Source: Odoribacter sp. (lineage in GTDB: Bacteria; Bacteroidota; Bacteroidia; Bacteroidales; Prolixibacteraceae). Taken from it: 64,000 nucleotides of DNA. Positions 8,391-18,237 of the stretch are shown piece after piece; position 1 is the first letter of the stretch, and the number at the start of each line of letters is the position of its first letter. The DNA is taken from positions 1 through 64,000 of the forward strand of contig PNOH01000018.1 of the NCBI GenBank assembly GCA_013824715.1, read 5' to 3'. The translations under genes were made by a program, and so were the position numbers. The notes under the pieces are model-generated. The model was given only the letters and a program-made list of their open reading frames with translations, ran no database searches and was not told where the DNA came from.

Positions 8391-10484
8391 CTAATTTTCT
8401 TCAACAATCAGCACATCCCACGGCCCAATTTCGAGCGATGCACCTGAAGAAACAGCTTTCCCGGCAACTAACTCGGTTCCTGCTTTGTGCGGATAAACCA
8501 AGCTCGATTTTTGCGAACTGTAATTGTAATAATAATGAACTTTTTTACCAGCATCGTTCACCCCGCTTTTGGTAATAAGCGGCCAATGCAGGTTTTGGTC
8601 AACGGTTTTGATTCCTGCCCGTTCCATTTCCTGAAGGATCAGTTTCTCCTGAATGCCATCCGAAACACCGGTTCCCTCGTAAAGTAAAGTGCCTTTTCCG
8701 AAGTTGTTGATGGTAATAGCCGGGTATTTCCCAAGGTGAGGATGATCGTAATAAGCCAGTGACCGGGCTGTTTCCGGAATCAGGTATTCGCCCCAATCGA
8801 ATACTTTATTCGAGGCTTCTTCAACTTTAAACGGATTGTCTTTCAGAGCCTGTTCTTTGAAATTGGTAAATTCCTGATAATAAAAACCACAGGCTTTACG
8901 AAGCGGCCCCGGAGCCAGCATCGGTCGCACCATGGAGTTTTCGTCGCAGAAGCCACTTTTGAACTGCATGATGACATGACCACCATTTTCGACATACTTA
9001 CTGATCTTGTTCAGCAGCTCGTCGCCCGCAATATATAAGGCCGGAATAATTACCAGGTCGTAATTTTCGAACCTGGCATTTTCAGGAAAGATAAAATCAA
9101 CTCCCACATTGTTACGGTACAATACCCGGTGAAACTGACCAACCAACTCGTTTCGGTAAACATTGGACGATCCACCCCACATGTCGGTTTTCGCGTTTTT
9201 GAAAGGCATCGCGTTCAATGCGGCATTGGCATCGTGACTGAACAAGATGGCCACTTTGTTGGTGATCTTCAGGTTAACCAGCTTTTTGCCGAATTTTTGC
9301 AACTCATGGGCCGTTTTCGAATATTCGGCGTAAGTGCGGTTGGGCTGCAAATCGTGCGACAGGATACCTTTCCAATATGTTTCCTGCCCGTAATGAATCG
9401 AATGCCAGTGCCAGTATTCGACCATGTTGGCGCCCGAACCCATGTGCGCATACACATTTTGGCGGAGTTGCCCGTCGTAAGGCGGATACTGCCCACGCGA
9501 ATCCCAGCCAATGGTTTGCGCGTTGGTTTCGGTGATCAGGTAATTCTTCATTTTCACAGAGCGGAAAAAATCGCCTGCAAACGCGATTTCATCGCCAGTC
9601 AGGTTGTCTTGCGAACCATGATACACATTCACGGCAATCACATCCATTTTTTTGGTACTCTCAATCTGGTCAATATCCTGAACCGAAGGCATAAAACAGT
9701 GGGTGATAAATTGGTCAGGCCGGCGGTACCCGGCAACAATTTCAGACTGCCAGCTCAGGTAACCGGCCACAGCTTTTCGTTTGAAACGTTCCCACTCCAG
9801 TTTGTAAGCGGTGTTTGTAACCCCGTCTTTTACCGGAAATTCGTCCCAGTCGTTCATGGTCATTCCCCAGTAATTCAGGCCCCAAAGTTTGTTGAGGTTT
9901 TCGGTTGTTCCGAATTTCTTTTTCAGGTAATTCACAAAACTGATATGGAAATCGTAGTTGTTTACTCCATACGAAGTGGTTTCATTATCAACCTGAAACC
10001 CAATAATAGCCGGATGTTTGGCGTAATGTTCCATCATTTTCCGGATAACCCGCTCCGAATAAAACAGGAAAGTCGGGTTGGTGATGTCCATGTTTTGTCG
10101 GATTCCGTAGTAGGCTTGTGTACCTTTTTCATAGTCAACCAATACCTCCGGATGTTTGTGCCACAGCCAGGCCGGCATCGAATAGGTTGGAGTTCCCAAA
10201 ATAACCTTAATACCGTTGGCATGAAGCCCATCAATGATCCGGTCCATCCATGCAAAATCGAATTCGCCTTCGCGCGGTTCGAACAAACTCCAGGTCGATT
10301 CTCCTACCCGAACCACCGACATGCCCGATTCCTTCATCAGTTTCAGGTCGTCAGCAAGGCGGTCGGATGGCATGTATTCGTGGTAATAAGCTGCACCATA
10401 CAGTACATTTTCCATTTTGGGAGGTTGCGCAGAAAGGGTTCCGGTATATGTCAGGAGCAAAAAAAGCAGGGAAAGATTTTTCAT
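8391..10484 (-). CDS. GH42 beta-galactosidase, exported
   Basis: Glycoside hydrolase family 42, removing terminal beta-galactose from oligosaccharides or plant glycans, probably in the periplasm. I chose the internal start MKNLSLLFLLLTYTGTLSAQ because it gives a clean signal peptide; the longer track start adds 48 unrelated residues. The catalytic barrel starts at YGAAYYHEYMPSDRLADDLKLMKESG. The acid/base glutamate is in QVDNETTSYG and the nucleophile in LITETNAQTIGWDSRGQ. A trimerisation (Rossmann-like) domain with NKVAILFSHDANAALNAMPF and a small C-terminal beta domain follow, giving the normal family length of about 700 aa. A TATATTTG -7 element on the minus strand lies at 10517-10524. Confidence 0.9.
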   Translation of the reverse strand: MKNLSLLFLLLTYTGTLSAQPPKMENVLYGAAYYHEYMPSDRLADDLKLMKESGMSVVRVGESTWSLFEPREGEFDFAWMDRIIDGLHANGIKVILGTPTYSMPAWLWHKHPEVLVDYEKGTQAYYGIRQNMDITNPTFLFYSERVIRKMMEHYAKHPAIIGFQVDNETTSYGVNNYDFHISFVNYLKKKFGTTENLNKLWGLNYWGMTMNDWDEFPVKDGVTNTAYKLEWERFKRKAVAGYLSWQSEIVAGYRRPDQFITHCFMPSVQDIDQIESTKKMDVIAVNVYHGSQDNLTGDEIAFAGDFFRSVKMKNYLITETNAQTIGWDSRGQYPPYDGQLRQNVYAHMGSGANMVEYWHWHSIHYGQETYWKGILSHDLQPNRTYAEYSKTAHELQKFGKKLVNLKITNKVAILFSHDANAALNAMPFKNAKTDMWGGSSNVYRNELVGQFHRVLYRNNVGVDFIFPENARFENYDLVIIPALYIAGDELLNKISKYVENGGHVIMQFKSGFCDENSMVRPMLAPGPLRKACGFYYQEFTNFKEQALKDNPFKVEEASNKVFDWGEYLIPETARSLAYYDHPHLGKYPAITINNFGKGTLLYEGTGVSDGIQEKLILQEMERAGIKTVDQNLHWPLITKSGVNDAGKKVHYYYNYSSQKSSLVYPHKAGTELVAGKAVSSGASLEIGPWDVLIVEEN

Positions 10485-10597
10485 GATTGGAGGTTTTAGT
10501 TTGATCATATCTTGTACAAATATAACCATTAGACGGTAAATGTACATCAAACACTTATCCGGAAAAACGAAAAACTGGATGGAAAAGATTTCCAATC

Positions 10598-12136
10598 TTA
10601 TCTTTTCCCCATTCCCGCTTCTTTCCAAACCAACGCGAAGCCAAGCCGGGCAATGTTGGCCATGTTGGCGTAGTTCAACTTTTCAGGAGTATCGCTTGGT
10701 GTATGATAATCAGGATGCAGACCGGTAAAGAAGCCAAGTGATGGGATTCCGGCTTCGCTGAAATGATAATAGTCTCCCCTTTTCAGCATTCTTTCCTGTT
10801 TGAAAGGATAGTCGAACGCAATACTTAGAGATGGAGAATAGCGATTGGCCAGGTCTGAAATTACATTCTTAAATTGTTCTGCCTTCTTATCAATCGGTAA
10901 AACATAAACAAATGCTTTTTCTTCGAGATGAAGGCTGTCACACCTTCCAATCATATCGAGATTGAGGTAAAGCGAAGTGCTGCTTATTCTATAAGCCGGA
11001 TTTTGAACGTATTTTTGTGAACCGAGCGTTCCCCATTCTTCTCCTCCCCAAAAAGCGAACAGAATGTTCTTTTCAGGAATATACCTTTCTTTTTCGGCTT
11101 GTTTAAAGGCTTCAGCAATTTCGAGCAAGGCTGAAACTCCTGACGCGTCGTCGTCGGCGCCCGGTAAATAAGTGCTGTCAGTCTTCCCGGAATGGTCGTA
11201 GTGTGCTCCCAGAATAATTACTTCATCCTTTTTCCGGCCTTCGATAAAACCAAGTACATTTTGAGTTTTCCGGAAGAATCGGAAAGTTTGAAAGGTACAG
11301 TTCAATGTCCCTTCAAAAATGCCTGCCGGTGATTTTCCCTGATTAATGCTGTTTTTAATCAAATCAGTGAAATCCTGCGGGTTAGTAAAAAACAGTTTCG
11401 CAAGTTTATTTTCGTTGAAAAAGGTAAACAACATTGAATCTTGTGGATAGGCATACTCCGAATTTATTATTCCAGCAGCAACGGAATTCGGACGTTTGAT
11501 GTTTGCTTTAACCCATTTTGCTCCATCATCAAATTGCTTCTGGTTTTGCAGAAAAATTATTCCTGAAGCTCCATGCGCTTTTGCAATCCTTGTTTTATAA
11601 GGCAAGGCTTCCAGTGAATCAATTTTTGCTGAATCTACTGTGACCAGGTTAATCCCCTGATCGTTTACCGGTTGACCACCACTGATAACAACCGTTTTGC
11701 CTTTCACATCAATTCCTGCATAATCGGAATAGTTCGGATGATCGATGCCAAATCCTGCATAAATGATCGAAATTTTTTGGCCGTTTGAAAAGTGAAACCA
11801 ATATGGGCCACCGAAATCGTCCCAATATTTCAAGGTCGCATTCGGATTCGAAAACTCAAATTTTGAAAGGCTATCAAAAGGAATAGATAAATCAACCTGG
11901 TAATTGGCAGTGGTCTTTTTTAGCTGAAGCTCGTTCAACCGGGTTGAAATATAATTAGCGGCAATTTTTTCGCCACTGGTACTAAATTCACGGCCTTCAA
12001 ACTCGGGCGATGCCAATTTTTCAACCGTAGTTCGAAGTTCTTCAGAAGTAATGGAATTGCAGAATTTAGCAATTGGATCTTGTGAAAATGCCGGGCAAGT
12101 AATGAACCCGAAAAAAAGAAAGAGTAAGTTTTTCAT
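10598..12136 (-). CDS. M28 family zinc aminopeptidase with PA domain
   Basis: Exported di-zinc exopeptidase. The start MKNLLFLFFGFITCPAFSQ gives a signal peptide; the track begins five codons earlier. A protease-associated (PA) domain sits at about 120-210 (KGKTVVISGG, GASGIIFLQN). Zinc ligands and catalytic residues of the M28 fold are all visible: GAHYDHSG (His), GADDDASGVSA (bridging Asp), FWGGEEWGTLGS (Glu-Glu), NLDMIGRC (Asp) and HPDYHTPSDTPEKL (His). It should release N-terminal amino acids from peptides in the periplasm. It lies just upstream of the beta-galactosidase on the same strand with a promoter-like element between them. Confidence 0.88.
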   Translation of the reverse strand: MKNLLFLFFGFITCPAFSQDPIAKFCNSITSEELRTTVEKLASPEFEGREFSTSGEKIAANYISTRLNELQLKKTTANYQVDLSIPFDSLSKFEFSNPNATLKYWDDFGGPYWFHFSNGQKISIIYAGFGIDHPNYSDYAGIDVKGKTVVISGGQPVNDQGINLVTVDSAKIDSLEALPYKTRIAKAHGASGIIFLQNQKQFDDGAKWVKANIKRPNSVAAGIINSEYAYPQDSMLFTFFNENKLAKLFFTNPQDFTDLIKNSINQGKSPAGIFEGTLNCTFQTFRFFRKTQNVLGFIEGRKKDEVIILGAHYDHSGKTDSTYLPGADDDASGVSALLEIAEAFKQAEKERYIPEKNILFAFWGGEEWGTLGSQKYVQNPAYRISSTSLYLNLDMIGRCDSLHLEEKAFVYVLPIDKKAEQFKNVISDLANRYSPSLSIAFDYPFKQERMLKRGDYYHFSEAGIPSLGFFTGLHPDYHTPSDTPEKLNYANMANIARLGFALVWKEAGMGKR

Positions 12137-12293
12137 GAGATGGAGGATCAAAGGTAAATTCTAAAATTCATTTTCAAAACCATCAATCATACGCAACTGA
12201 TTTTAAATAAGTTCCGGCCACACAGGTATAATCCATGAAGCCGGAACAAGGAATTATTCGCAAAAACAATTCAATCAATTTGTAAATAAACAG

Positions 12294-12869
12294 TTAACGT
12301 AGATATTCCATATACCCATCAGCTTTCCAGCAATTTGTTCCGGCAACACGGTCAACGGCTCCAATCATATTAACGACACCACTCGCCCCTTTAAATTTTC
12401 CGGTTCCTGAAAACATGGTAACTTCACCGATATAAGTCCAATCGGCTAACGAAGTTTTTCCCCACCAGGTAATTGGATAGTTATCTCCGTTGGCGGCAGT
12501 CATAATTCCAATTCCTTTCTGTAAAAGGAAATACTTAAAGTTTTCAGGACTGGTCCCTTCTATCACCAACTCAAGCGTTTTAACTTCACATATACTCTTT
12601 TCTGTAATTACATTACCCATGTGAGTAGCTTGTCCGCTAACAAACATTTTACTGGGTAACCAGCTATTAGGATCATTCGGGTCAAGTCCGGGAATAGGAA
12701 TGAGCATTGGAGTTGAAGTCAAGTCAGGAGTGGCGCAAAAGTCAGCTTTCATCGGAACCGGCACTTTGGCTTTTTTCAGCATTAAATCTTCTTCCTGAAC
12801 AAACTGGTCTTTGTTACAGGCAACAAGCATCATCATCAAAACCATACAAAAGGAAATCAGTGTTTTCAT
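12294..12869 (-). CDS. Hypothetical lipoprotein
   Basis: The N-terminus MKTLISFCMVLMMMLVACNKDQ carries a lipobox (LVAC) followed by an acylatable cysteine, so this is probably a lipid-anchored envelope protein. The mature part is rich in beta-forming stretches (KTLELVIEGTSPENFKYFLL, TYIGEVTMFSGTGKFKGASG) with a GTGKFKGASG motif reminiscent of allene-oxide-cyclase-like beta barrels, but that resemblance is weak. A WWGK segment and single Cys near the C-terminus are notable. I do not recognise a family. Confidence 0.65.
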   Translation of the reverse strand: MKTLISFCMVLMMMLVACNKDQFVQEEDLMLKKAKVPVPMKADFCATPDLTSTPMLIPIPGLDPNDPNSWLPSKMFVSGQATHMGNVITEKSICEVKTLELVIEGTSPENFKYFLLQKGIGIMTAANGDNYPITWWGKTSLADWTYIGEVTMFSGTGKFKGASGVVNMIGAVDRVAGTNCWKADGYMEYLR

Positions 12870-13016
12870 AATCCGAAATTTTTAGGTTAATAACTCAGAT
12901 TTTTACCCAAATTTCCGACAAATCAAGGTTTCAGGTTTTGCCCTGCATTTCTATTTTTTTGCTGTGCGTTCCAAGTTGGATTTTATGATTCAATTTATGA
13001 CTGGAAGCAGGTCGGA

Positions 13017-13607
13017 TTATTCTTTATCAACCCGGAATGAATATTCCTGATCTCCGGCCGAAAGAATAACTTCGTAGTTTCCCTTTTCAAGTCGGGAAAG
13101 GTTAATACCTTCTGTTACACTGAAAGTTTTACCAAGTTCTTTGGAGTATAACAACTGATTCTTTTTCAGAAAATACAGGGTCAGGTTTTCTTTGGGGAAA
13201 TTCAGGTAAGTACATCTCAGAATTCCGTCCTGATAACCGAAAAAAGGTTTTAGCTTGGTTTTTTCCTTTCCAACCTTAATCCCTTCGTCAGTCTTTCGGA
13301 ATGTGCGTTCGGTTGTTATATCCTGACTCACCGCTTTAAGCGTATATTTGCCATCTTCAAGTGCTGAAAGATCAAATTCAGTAAGGTAATCTTCGGTTGG
13401 TTCAAGGTTTTCTTTGGAATAAAAAATCCTACCTTCTTCATTTGCAACTGAAATACTGAAATTACTGTTGCAGCACGTTGATACTGCAATTATCGCTTTT
13501 TTTGCTGAGGCGGAAAGAATGTTTACACTCAGGTTTCCTGCAGCGAATAAGGTGTTGGCAAATGCTGCAAAGGCAAACACCAGGGTTACTTTTAAAATTG
13601 TTTTCAT
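13017..13607 (-). CDS. Exported beta-rich hypothetical protein
   Basis: A signal peptide is clear from MKTILKVTLVFAFAAFANTLFAAG; I prefer this start, eight codons inside the track ORF, although the upstream Met is also possible. The mature protein of about 180 aa is made of two similar beta-sandwich-like halves (FSISVANEEGRIFYSKENLEP and LTLYFLKKNQLLYSKELGKTFS), each ending in a short Leu-containing turn and a KGNYEV/DGKYTL strand. This resembles the secreted, C-terminal-sorting-like folds of Bacteroidota (DUF3244-like), with no enzymatic motif. It lies downstream of the hybrid sensor gene. Confidence 0.6.
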   Translation of the reverse strand: MKTILKVTLVFAFAAFANTLFAAGNLSVNILSASAKKAIIAVSTCCNSNFSISVANEEGRIFYSKENLEPTEDYLTEFDLSALEDGKYTLKAVSQDITTERTFRKTDEGIKVGKEKTKLKPFFGYQDGILRCTYLNFPKENLTLYFLKKNQLLYSKELGKTFSVTEGINLSRLEKGNYEVILSAGDQEYSFRVDKE

Positions 13608-13851
13608 GACTTTCGTTTTTAAATTGTTCATCGTTTTTGAGTTTATACCTGAACAAATTTAAAGTCATGTACCTGAACTGCTTTTCCCAGGCATCTCAAA
13701 TTATTTGCCTTAAATCTCAATATTAGGATGTTCCAAAGTTAATACCTGGAGATTTGTCCTAAATTTTAGTTTAAAAAGGAAGTTAATTAACGATATATGT
13801 GTCCTTCGTCTCACAATTTTGCCGAGGGTCTCAAAAACAAAAAGGAGGAGC

Positions 13852-16029
13852 TTATTTCCCGACCGCGCTTGGGTTCACTCCGAACTGATCTTTAAAAGCC
13901 CGGCTAAAATGTGAGAGATTTTTAAACCCAACGGCCCAGGCTACTTCTGAAACATTCATGACCGTTGTTTGCAGCAGGTTTTGGGCCTTGTATAACCGTA
14001 AAGTCCAGAAGTAATCGATAACCGATTTATTGGTGAGTGATTTGAATTTGCGGTACAGTTGAGAACGGCTCATTCCAAGTACCCGGCTAAGCTTATGCAC
14101 ATCGAAGTTGTCGTCGCCCAGATTCTCCTCCATGACCGACCTGATCTTTTGAATAAATGAGTCTTCCAGGGTTTCAGGCAGGTTGTCAGTAATTACCTGC
14201 TCTCCGGCGGCATAACGATCATGTAAAATATGGCGTAATTCGATCAGTTTTCTTAACCGGATGAGCAATTCATTTTCATTAAATGGCTTGGCTATGTAAT
14301 CGTCGGCGCCCTTATCCAGACCTGCCAGCCGTGAATCAATATCGGCTTTGGCAGTGAGCATCACCACCGGAATATGGCTGGTCCGGATATCATTTTTCAA
14401 AATATCCAACATTCTGATACCATCCATGACCGGCATCATGACATCGGAAACTATGATATCAGGAATAAGTTCGAATGCTTTTTGCAGCCCAAGCTCACCG
14501 TTTGGAGCAAATTCCAAACGATAAAATTTTTGCAGTAGCGCCTTTAAATAAAGTTTCAGGTCACCACTGTCTTCAACCACCAGTAATATGGGCAATTCGC
14601 TGCCTGAAATTTCTGTCCCGAATAATTCTTTCTGATTATATTCTGAATAATTAGATTGAATAATATTTTCCACAATAAAATTTTCACCAGGGATGATTTC
14701 CTTTTCAGGGGCATTATTTGTAACCGGTAAAATAACCGTAAAGGTTGTTCCTGAAAGTGGGGTACTGGTGACATTAATTGATCCGCCAAAGAACACCACC
14801 AGTTCTTTAACCAAGGCCAACCCAAGCCCGGTGCCGGCTTCCCTGATTTCCTGCTCGTCTTCTATACGGAAAAAACGGTCGAAAATATAAGGCAAATGCT
14901 CTGGCGGGATTCCCGGCCCATTGTCGCTGACTTTGACACAAAATCCATTCTGGTCTTTCAATTGACCTGCCCACAGTTCCACCGTTCCGTCGATGGGAGT
15001 GTATTTCAGGGCATTCGACAGCAGGTTTGAAACTATATACATGATTTTTTCCTGATCAAAATCCATCACGAAATGCCTGTTTTCAGGAATGAATTTCAAT
15101 TGTATTTTCTTGCTGTGGGCGAGCGAGGTAAACGAATCGGACAAATATTTCAGATAATTGACAATATCAGACTGAATATGATGAACTGGCATTGCACCTG
15201 CTTCAAGTTTTGATAAATCAAGAATCTGATTCACTAAAGCCAGTAAATTCCGGGTCTGATTCTCAATCTTTCCAGTACCTTTTTCTATCCATTCCTCCGG
15301 ATTGGTTTTAATCAGATTAGTCATTCCCTGAATAATGGTTAACGGAGTGCGAAATTCGTGGGTAATGTTGGTGAACAGCTTATTCTTGGCTTCGTTCACT
15401 TCCAATAGTTTGCCGGCCTCCAGATTTTCGATATGCGATTGCTGTGAAAAAAAGATGATGGTGAGATAAAAGATAAATAGCGACATTGACAATGTATTCA
15501 TCAGGAATACTATGGCATTGATTCTTGGAGTAATTTCCTTCGGAACTGTTAACCAGGGAACTAACAGACCAGCGAGAATTACAATAATAGTAAAGAGAGA
15601 AAACAAAAAAACGGTAATCTTCGTGTTTTGAAGTGGAACAGATGAAAGCACAAATGCAAGACAGGCAAAGATTAATCCGGCCGAAGTAGCAATTCCTCCC
15701 AATTTTAAAATGAAATAAAACGTTAGCAATAATAACGCGGTCAGATGTAAAACAAAATACAGGTTAAACCCATCAATAAGTTTTGGCGAAACAAATAGCG
15801 CCAACACTAGGATAATCATTAAGATATATCCATAATTAATTAACAAATTAAGCGCCTGCGGGAAAAAAATTAGAAAAGCCAATGTGTGTACAATTACATG
15901 GATAATTCCAAATACAGTGCCTATCCACATTGTTTTCCGGGTATTCAGCGTTTTTGGGTCGCAGCCAGGGTAGTTGACCAACTGCTCGATCCATGAATTT
16001 GATTTCTGAAAAAGATATTTTGCCTTCAT
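13852..16029 (-). CDS. Hybrid histidine kinase/response regulator with AraC domain
   Basis: One-protein two-component system. The first 205 residues contain about six hydrophobic membrane helices and no periplasmic domain, so it probably senses a membrane or small-molecule signal rather than a glycan. The HisKA H-box NITHEFRTPLTIIQGM is near residue 225, HATPase motifs NALKYTPIDG, DNGPGIPPEH and GTGLGLALVKE follow, then a receiver with its phospho-acceptor in IVSDVMMPVMDG near 535, and an AraC/HTH_18 DNA-binding domain at about 625-725 (LSRVLGMSRSQLYRKFKSLTNKS). It lies just downstream of, and same-strand with, the mevalonate genes, but with about 80 bases between; its targets are unknown. 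Confidence 0.9.
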   Translation of the reverse strand: MKAKYLFQKSNSWIEQLVNYPGCDPKTLNTRKTMWIGTVFGIIHVIVHTLAFLIFFPQALNLLINYGYILMIILVLALFVSPKLIDGFNLYFVLHLTALLLLTFYFILKLGGIATSAGLIFACLAFVLSSVPLQNTKITVFLFSLFTIIVILAGLLVPWLTVPKEITPRINAIVFLMNTLSMSLFIFYLTIIFFSQQSHIENLEAGKLLEVNEAKNKLFTNITHEFRTPLTIIQGMTNLIKTNPEEWIEKGTGKIENQTRNLLALVNQILDLSKLEAGAMPVHHIQSDIVNYLKYLSDSFTSLAHSKKIQLKFIPENRHFVMDFDQEKIMYIVSNLLSNALKYTPIDGTVELWAGQLKDQNGFCVKVSDNGPGIPPEHLPYIFDRFFRIEDEQEIREAGTGLGLALVKELVVFFGGSINVTSTPLSGTTFTVILPVTNNAPEKEIIPGENFIVENIIQSNYSEYNQKELFGTEISGSELPILLVVEDSGDLKLYLKALLQKFYRLEFAPNGELGLQKAFELIPDIIVSDVMMPVMDGIRMLDILKNDIRTSHIPVVMLTAKADIDSRLAGLDKGADDYIAKPFNENELLIRLRKLIELRHILHDRYAAGEQVITDNLPETLEDSFIQKIRSVMEENLGDDNFDVHKLSRVLGMSRSQLYRKFKSLTNKSVIDYFWTLRLYKAQNLLQTTVMNVSEVAWAVGFKNLSHFSRAFKDQFGVNPSAVGK

Positions 16030-16112
16030 ACCTTTCCTTTTTATGAGCTATCTAAAGTTACGAAATACTTTCCATATAAATAGCAGATATTCAGACTGTA
16101 TGTAACGAATAA

Positions 16113-17132
16113 TCACTCATTGGCTTCTTTCGTCACCCACTCCGGTTGAATCCCTTCCTTTTCAGTCCATTTTTTTAACCGATCGGCTGTTTCAGCGAAA
16201 GCAATCAAAAAACCGCCACCACCCGAACCCAGGAGTTTAATAAAAACCTTTTCGACAAGAGCCTCTGAAATAACAATATGGAAATTTTCAGGGATCATTC
16301 GTCTGAAATACTGCACTTGAAAGTAAATCAACTGCTCCAGATAAAGAAAAAAGTATTGACGATTACCATTCAGTAAGGATTTGATACAACCATTGTTGGC
16401 AGGAATAAATTGTCTTTCGAACGCCATTTCAAACTCCGGAACTTTAAACCGGTCAAAAAAATGCTGAACCAATGGCCCGGTTTCGCCTGTAGTTTGGGTA
16501 TCAATTAAAGCCACAGCAATGCCAGTTTGATTCAGGTCAAACTCAAGGGGAACAATCTGTTTTTCAGAGTCTATTAAAATTGGTCGATTCAAATAGGAAA
16601 TCAGCGGGTCGAGGCCCGAACTCCTGCCATGAAAAAAACTTTCGAGTACCGCAAAGTCGGCTTTCAGAATTTCATGAGATGGTTCATTTTCAGGATTGGG
16701 AACAACCGCGAACTTGTTGAAAAGCGCCGCTACCAATGCTCCCGAACTGCCCACTCCATATTGCTGTGGTATGGTGGAATTGAAAAACAATCCGCTATCC
16801 AGATCATTTTTCAGGCTTTCCAGATCGAAAGAAAAATGCAGCTTTTGGATTGAATTGCCCGATTTCAGATACTCATAAAACTTCCGGATTTCGGCAGTGC
16901 TTTCCAAATGAGAATGATCCGGATCAAAATCCAGAAAACCCGAAAACCTTGGGAACGGAACCGATAATGCCATTGCATCGTACATCAGCCCATATTCGCC
17001 AAAGAGGAGAAGCTTCGAGTTAAAAGAAGAGCCCCTCTCCAACCTCTCCCCAAAAGGGAGAATAGCCCCTTCCCCAACCCTTCCCCAAAGGGGAAGGGAG
17101 TTTGGACTTGAAGATTCGGGTAAGTTTTTCAT
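16113..17132 (-). CDS. mvk: Mevalonate kinase
   Basis: GHMP kinase phosphorylating mevalonate to 5-phosphomevalonate with ATP. The ATP-binding loop is PQQYGVGSSGALVAAL, the N-terminal motif is SKLLLFGEYGLMYDAMALS, and the C-terminal GHMP motif is KLLGSGGGGFLIAF. Its ATG overlaps the mvaD stop by four bases, so the two are translationally coupled. The first 35 residues are abnormal: MKNLPESSSPNSLPLWGRVGEGAILPF... is the translation of two copies of a palindromic repeat placed before the usual FNSKLLLFGEYG beginning. It ends the five-gene mevalonate operon. The substrate is inferred from context and motif similarity, as GHMP kinases are alike. Confidence 0.82.
   Translation of the reverse strand: MKNLPESSSPNSLPLWGRVGEGAILPFGERLERGSSFNSKLLLFGEYGLMYDAMALSVPFPRFSGFLDFDPDHSHLESTAEIRKFYEYLKSGNSIQKLHFSFDLESLKNDLDSGLFFNSTIPQQYGVGSSGALVAALFNKFAVVPNPENEPSHEILKADFAVLESFFHGRSSGLDPLISYLNRPILIDSEKQIVPLEFDLNQTGIAVALIDTQTTGETGPLVQHFFDRFKVPEFEMAFERQFIPANNGCIKSLLNGNRQYFFLYLEQLIYFQVQYFRRMIPENFHIVISEALVEKVFIKLLGSGGGGFLIAFAETADRLKKWTEKEGIQPEWVTKEANE
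17031..17100. repeat. Palindromic repeat, two copies inside mvk N-terminal codons
   Basis: Two adjacent units, 17031-17060 and 17064-17100, share CCCTTCCCC / CTCTCCCC and GGGGAAGGG / AAAAGGGAG cores. They are translated in frame as part of the mvk N-terminus and belong to the same repeat family found at the ends of four other genes. Confidence 0.75.
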
Positions 17133-18235
17133 GAAATGAGTTTTTCAAAAATGCAATCATCTACAAATACCGATTCTTTCACCCCTCTTTTGGAGGGGTT
17201 GGGGGAGGCTTCTCCAATCCGGTCATCAATCCACTTTCCGTTTTCGCAGAAAACAAGCAACTCTTCTTCGATAAAAGCCTTCACATCCAATTCGTTCTCC
17301 TCGAAATACAGCAGATGAATATTTGGTCCGGCATCGATGGTAAAACACACCGGAATACCTGATTTATCCCTAAACCTGCGAATCCTGCTGATCAATTCCA
17401 GACTATTCGGTTTTAGTAAAATAAACGAAGGATAGGAAGTCATCATTAAGGCGTGTAAACTCAGTGCCTCATTTTCAACCACCGTGATAAATTTTTCCTG
17501 ATCGCCTGAGAGAAAAGCGAGATAAAGTTCATTGATATTTTCGTGCGCCTGTGCAATGCGCGAACGCTGATAAATGTGCCCTTCCATCAGGCGATGTCCA
17601 ACTGAACTTGCCACCTCTTTTGTTCCCGAATCAACCAACAGAATGGCATCCCGAAGACCTGAAAATACCGGAGAGATTCCTTCTGTAACCGGAATCGCAT
17701 ATTCGTCGCTTGACGATTCAAACAACTTGGTTTTTCCCCAAATAGAAAATACCGGATACACCGACCGGCAGGCGCTCCCGCTGCCCATGCGCGCCAATAT
17801 CGAAGCCTTTTGCCAAAATTCAGGACTATCCATTTCTTTTCCTGAAAAGGCAAAATCGAGTTCAGTCAAACACAAAGCCAGCGCCCCAAACGAAGAAGCC
17901 GACGAAGCAATTCCAGCCGAATGAGGAAAACTATTGCGACTGTGAATCCGAATATTGTATTTATTCAACCAGGGCAATTCTGCCGAAACATGATCAAGGT
18001 ATTTTTCGATTCGATCACCAAACGAACCCACTACTCCTTCAAAATAAAACTCTAGTTTTTGGTTGCCATCTTTATGCAACTCAACCGATGTTTCGGTAAA
18101 AGCATTCTGAAGTACAAAACTCAATGACGGGTTCATCGGTTTCTGAAAATCGTGTTTGCCCCAGTATTTTACCAATGCTATATTCGATGGACACCGCCAC
18201 TTGCTCAAATACTGATGTTTGGCTTTTCCGCTCAT
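17129..18235 (-). CDS. mvaD: Diphosphomevalonate decarboxylase
   Basis: GHMP-superfamily enzyme making isopentenyl diphosphate from 5-diphosphomevalonate with ATP. Visible motifs are SNIALVKYWGKHDFQ near the N-terminus, PHSAGIASSASSFGALAL (phosphate loop), RMGSGSACRSVYPVF and TIDAGPNIHLLY. I prefer the Met at 18235, two bases after the upstream kinase stop, over the track start 33 bases earlier, which would overlap that gene. The last 30 residues (ASPNPSKRGVKES...) come from an inserted palindromic repeat and fall outside the fold. Its stop overlaps the mvk start. A mevalonate-3-phosphate-type decarboxylase is the main alternative. Confidence 0.88.
   Translation of the reverse strand: MSGKAKHQYLSKWRCPSNIALVKYWGKHDFQKPMNPSLSFVLQNAFTETSVELHKDGNQKLEFYFEGVVGSFGDRIEKYLDHVSAELPWLNKYNIRIHSRNSFPHSAGIASSASSFGALALCLTELDFAFSGKEMDSPEFWQKASILARMGSGSACRSVYPVFSIWGKTKLFESSSDEYAIPVTEGISPVFSGLRDAILLVDSGTKEVASSVGHRLMEGHIYQRSRIAQAHENINELYLAFLSGDQEKFITVVENEALSLHALMMTSYPSFILLKPNSLELISRIRRFRDKSGIPVCFTIDAGPNIHLLYFEENELDVKAFIEEELLVFCENGKWIDDRIGEASPNPSKRGVKESVFVDDCIFEKLIS
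17180..17213. repeat. Palindromic repeat in mvaD C-terminal codons
   Basis: ACCCCTCTTTTGGAGGGGTT followed by GGGGGAGGCT, translated in frame as part of the non-conserved MvaD tail. Same family as the repeats at 17031, 25069, 25189 and 29434. Confidence 0.75.
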
Positions 18236-18237
18236 GC

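Noticed and set aside
9129-10499. 456-aa plus-strand ORF opposite the beta-galactosidase
   Set aside because: It is the antisense shadow of the GH42 gene, whose catalytic motifs and signal peptide are clear; the antisense translation shows no domain or start context.
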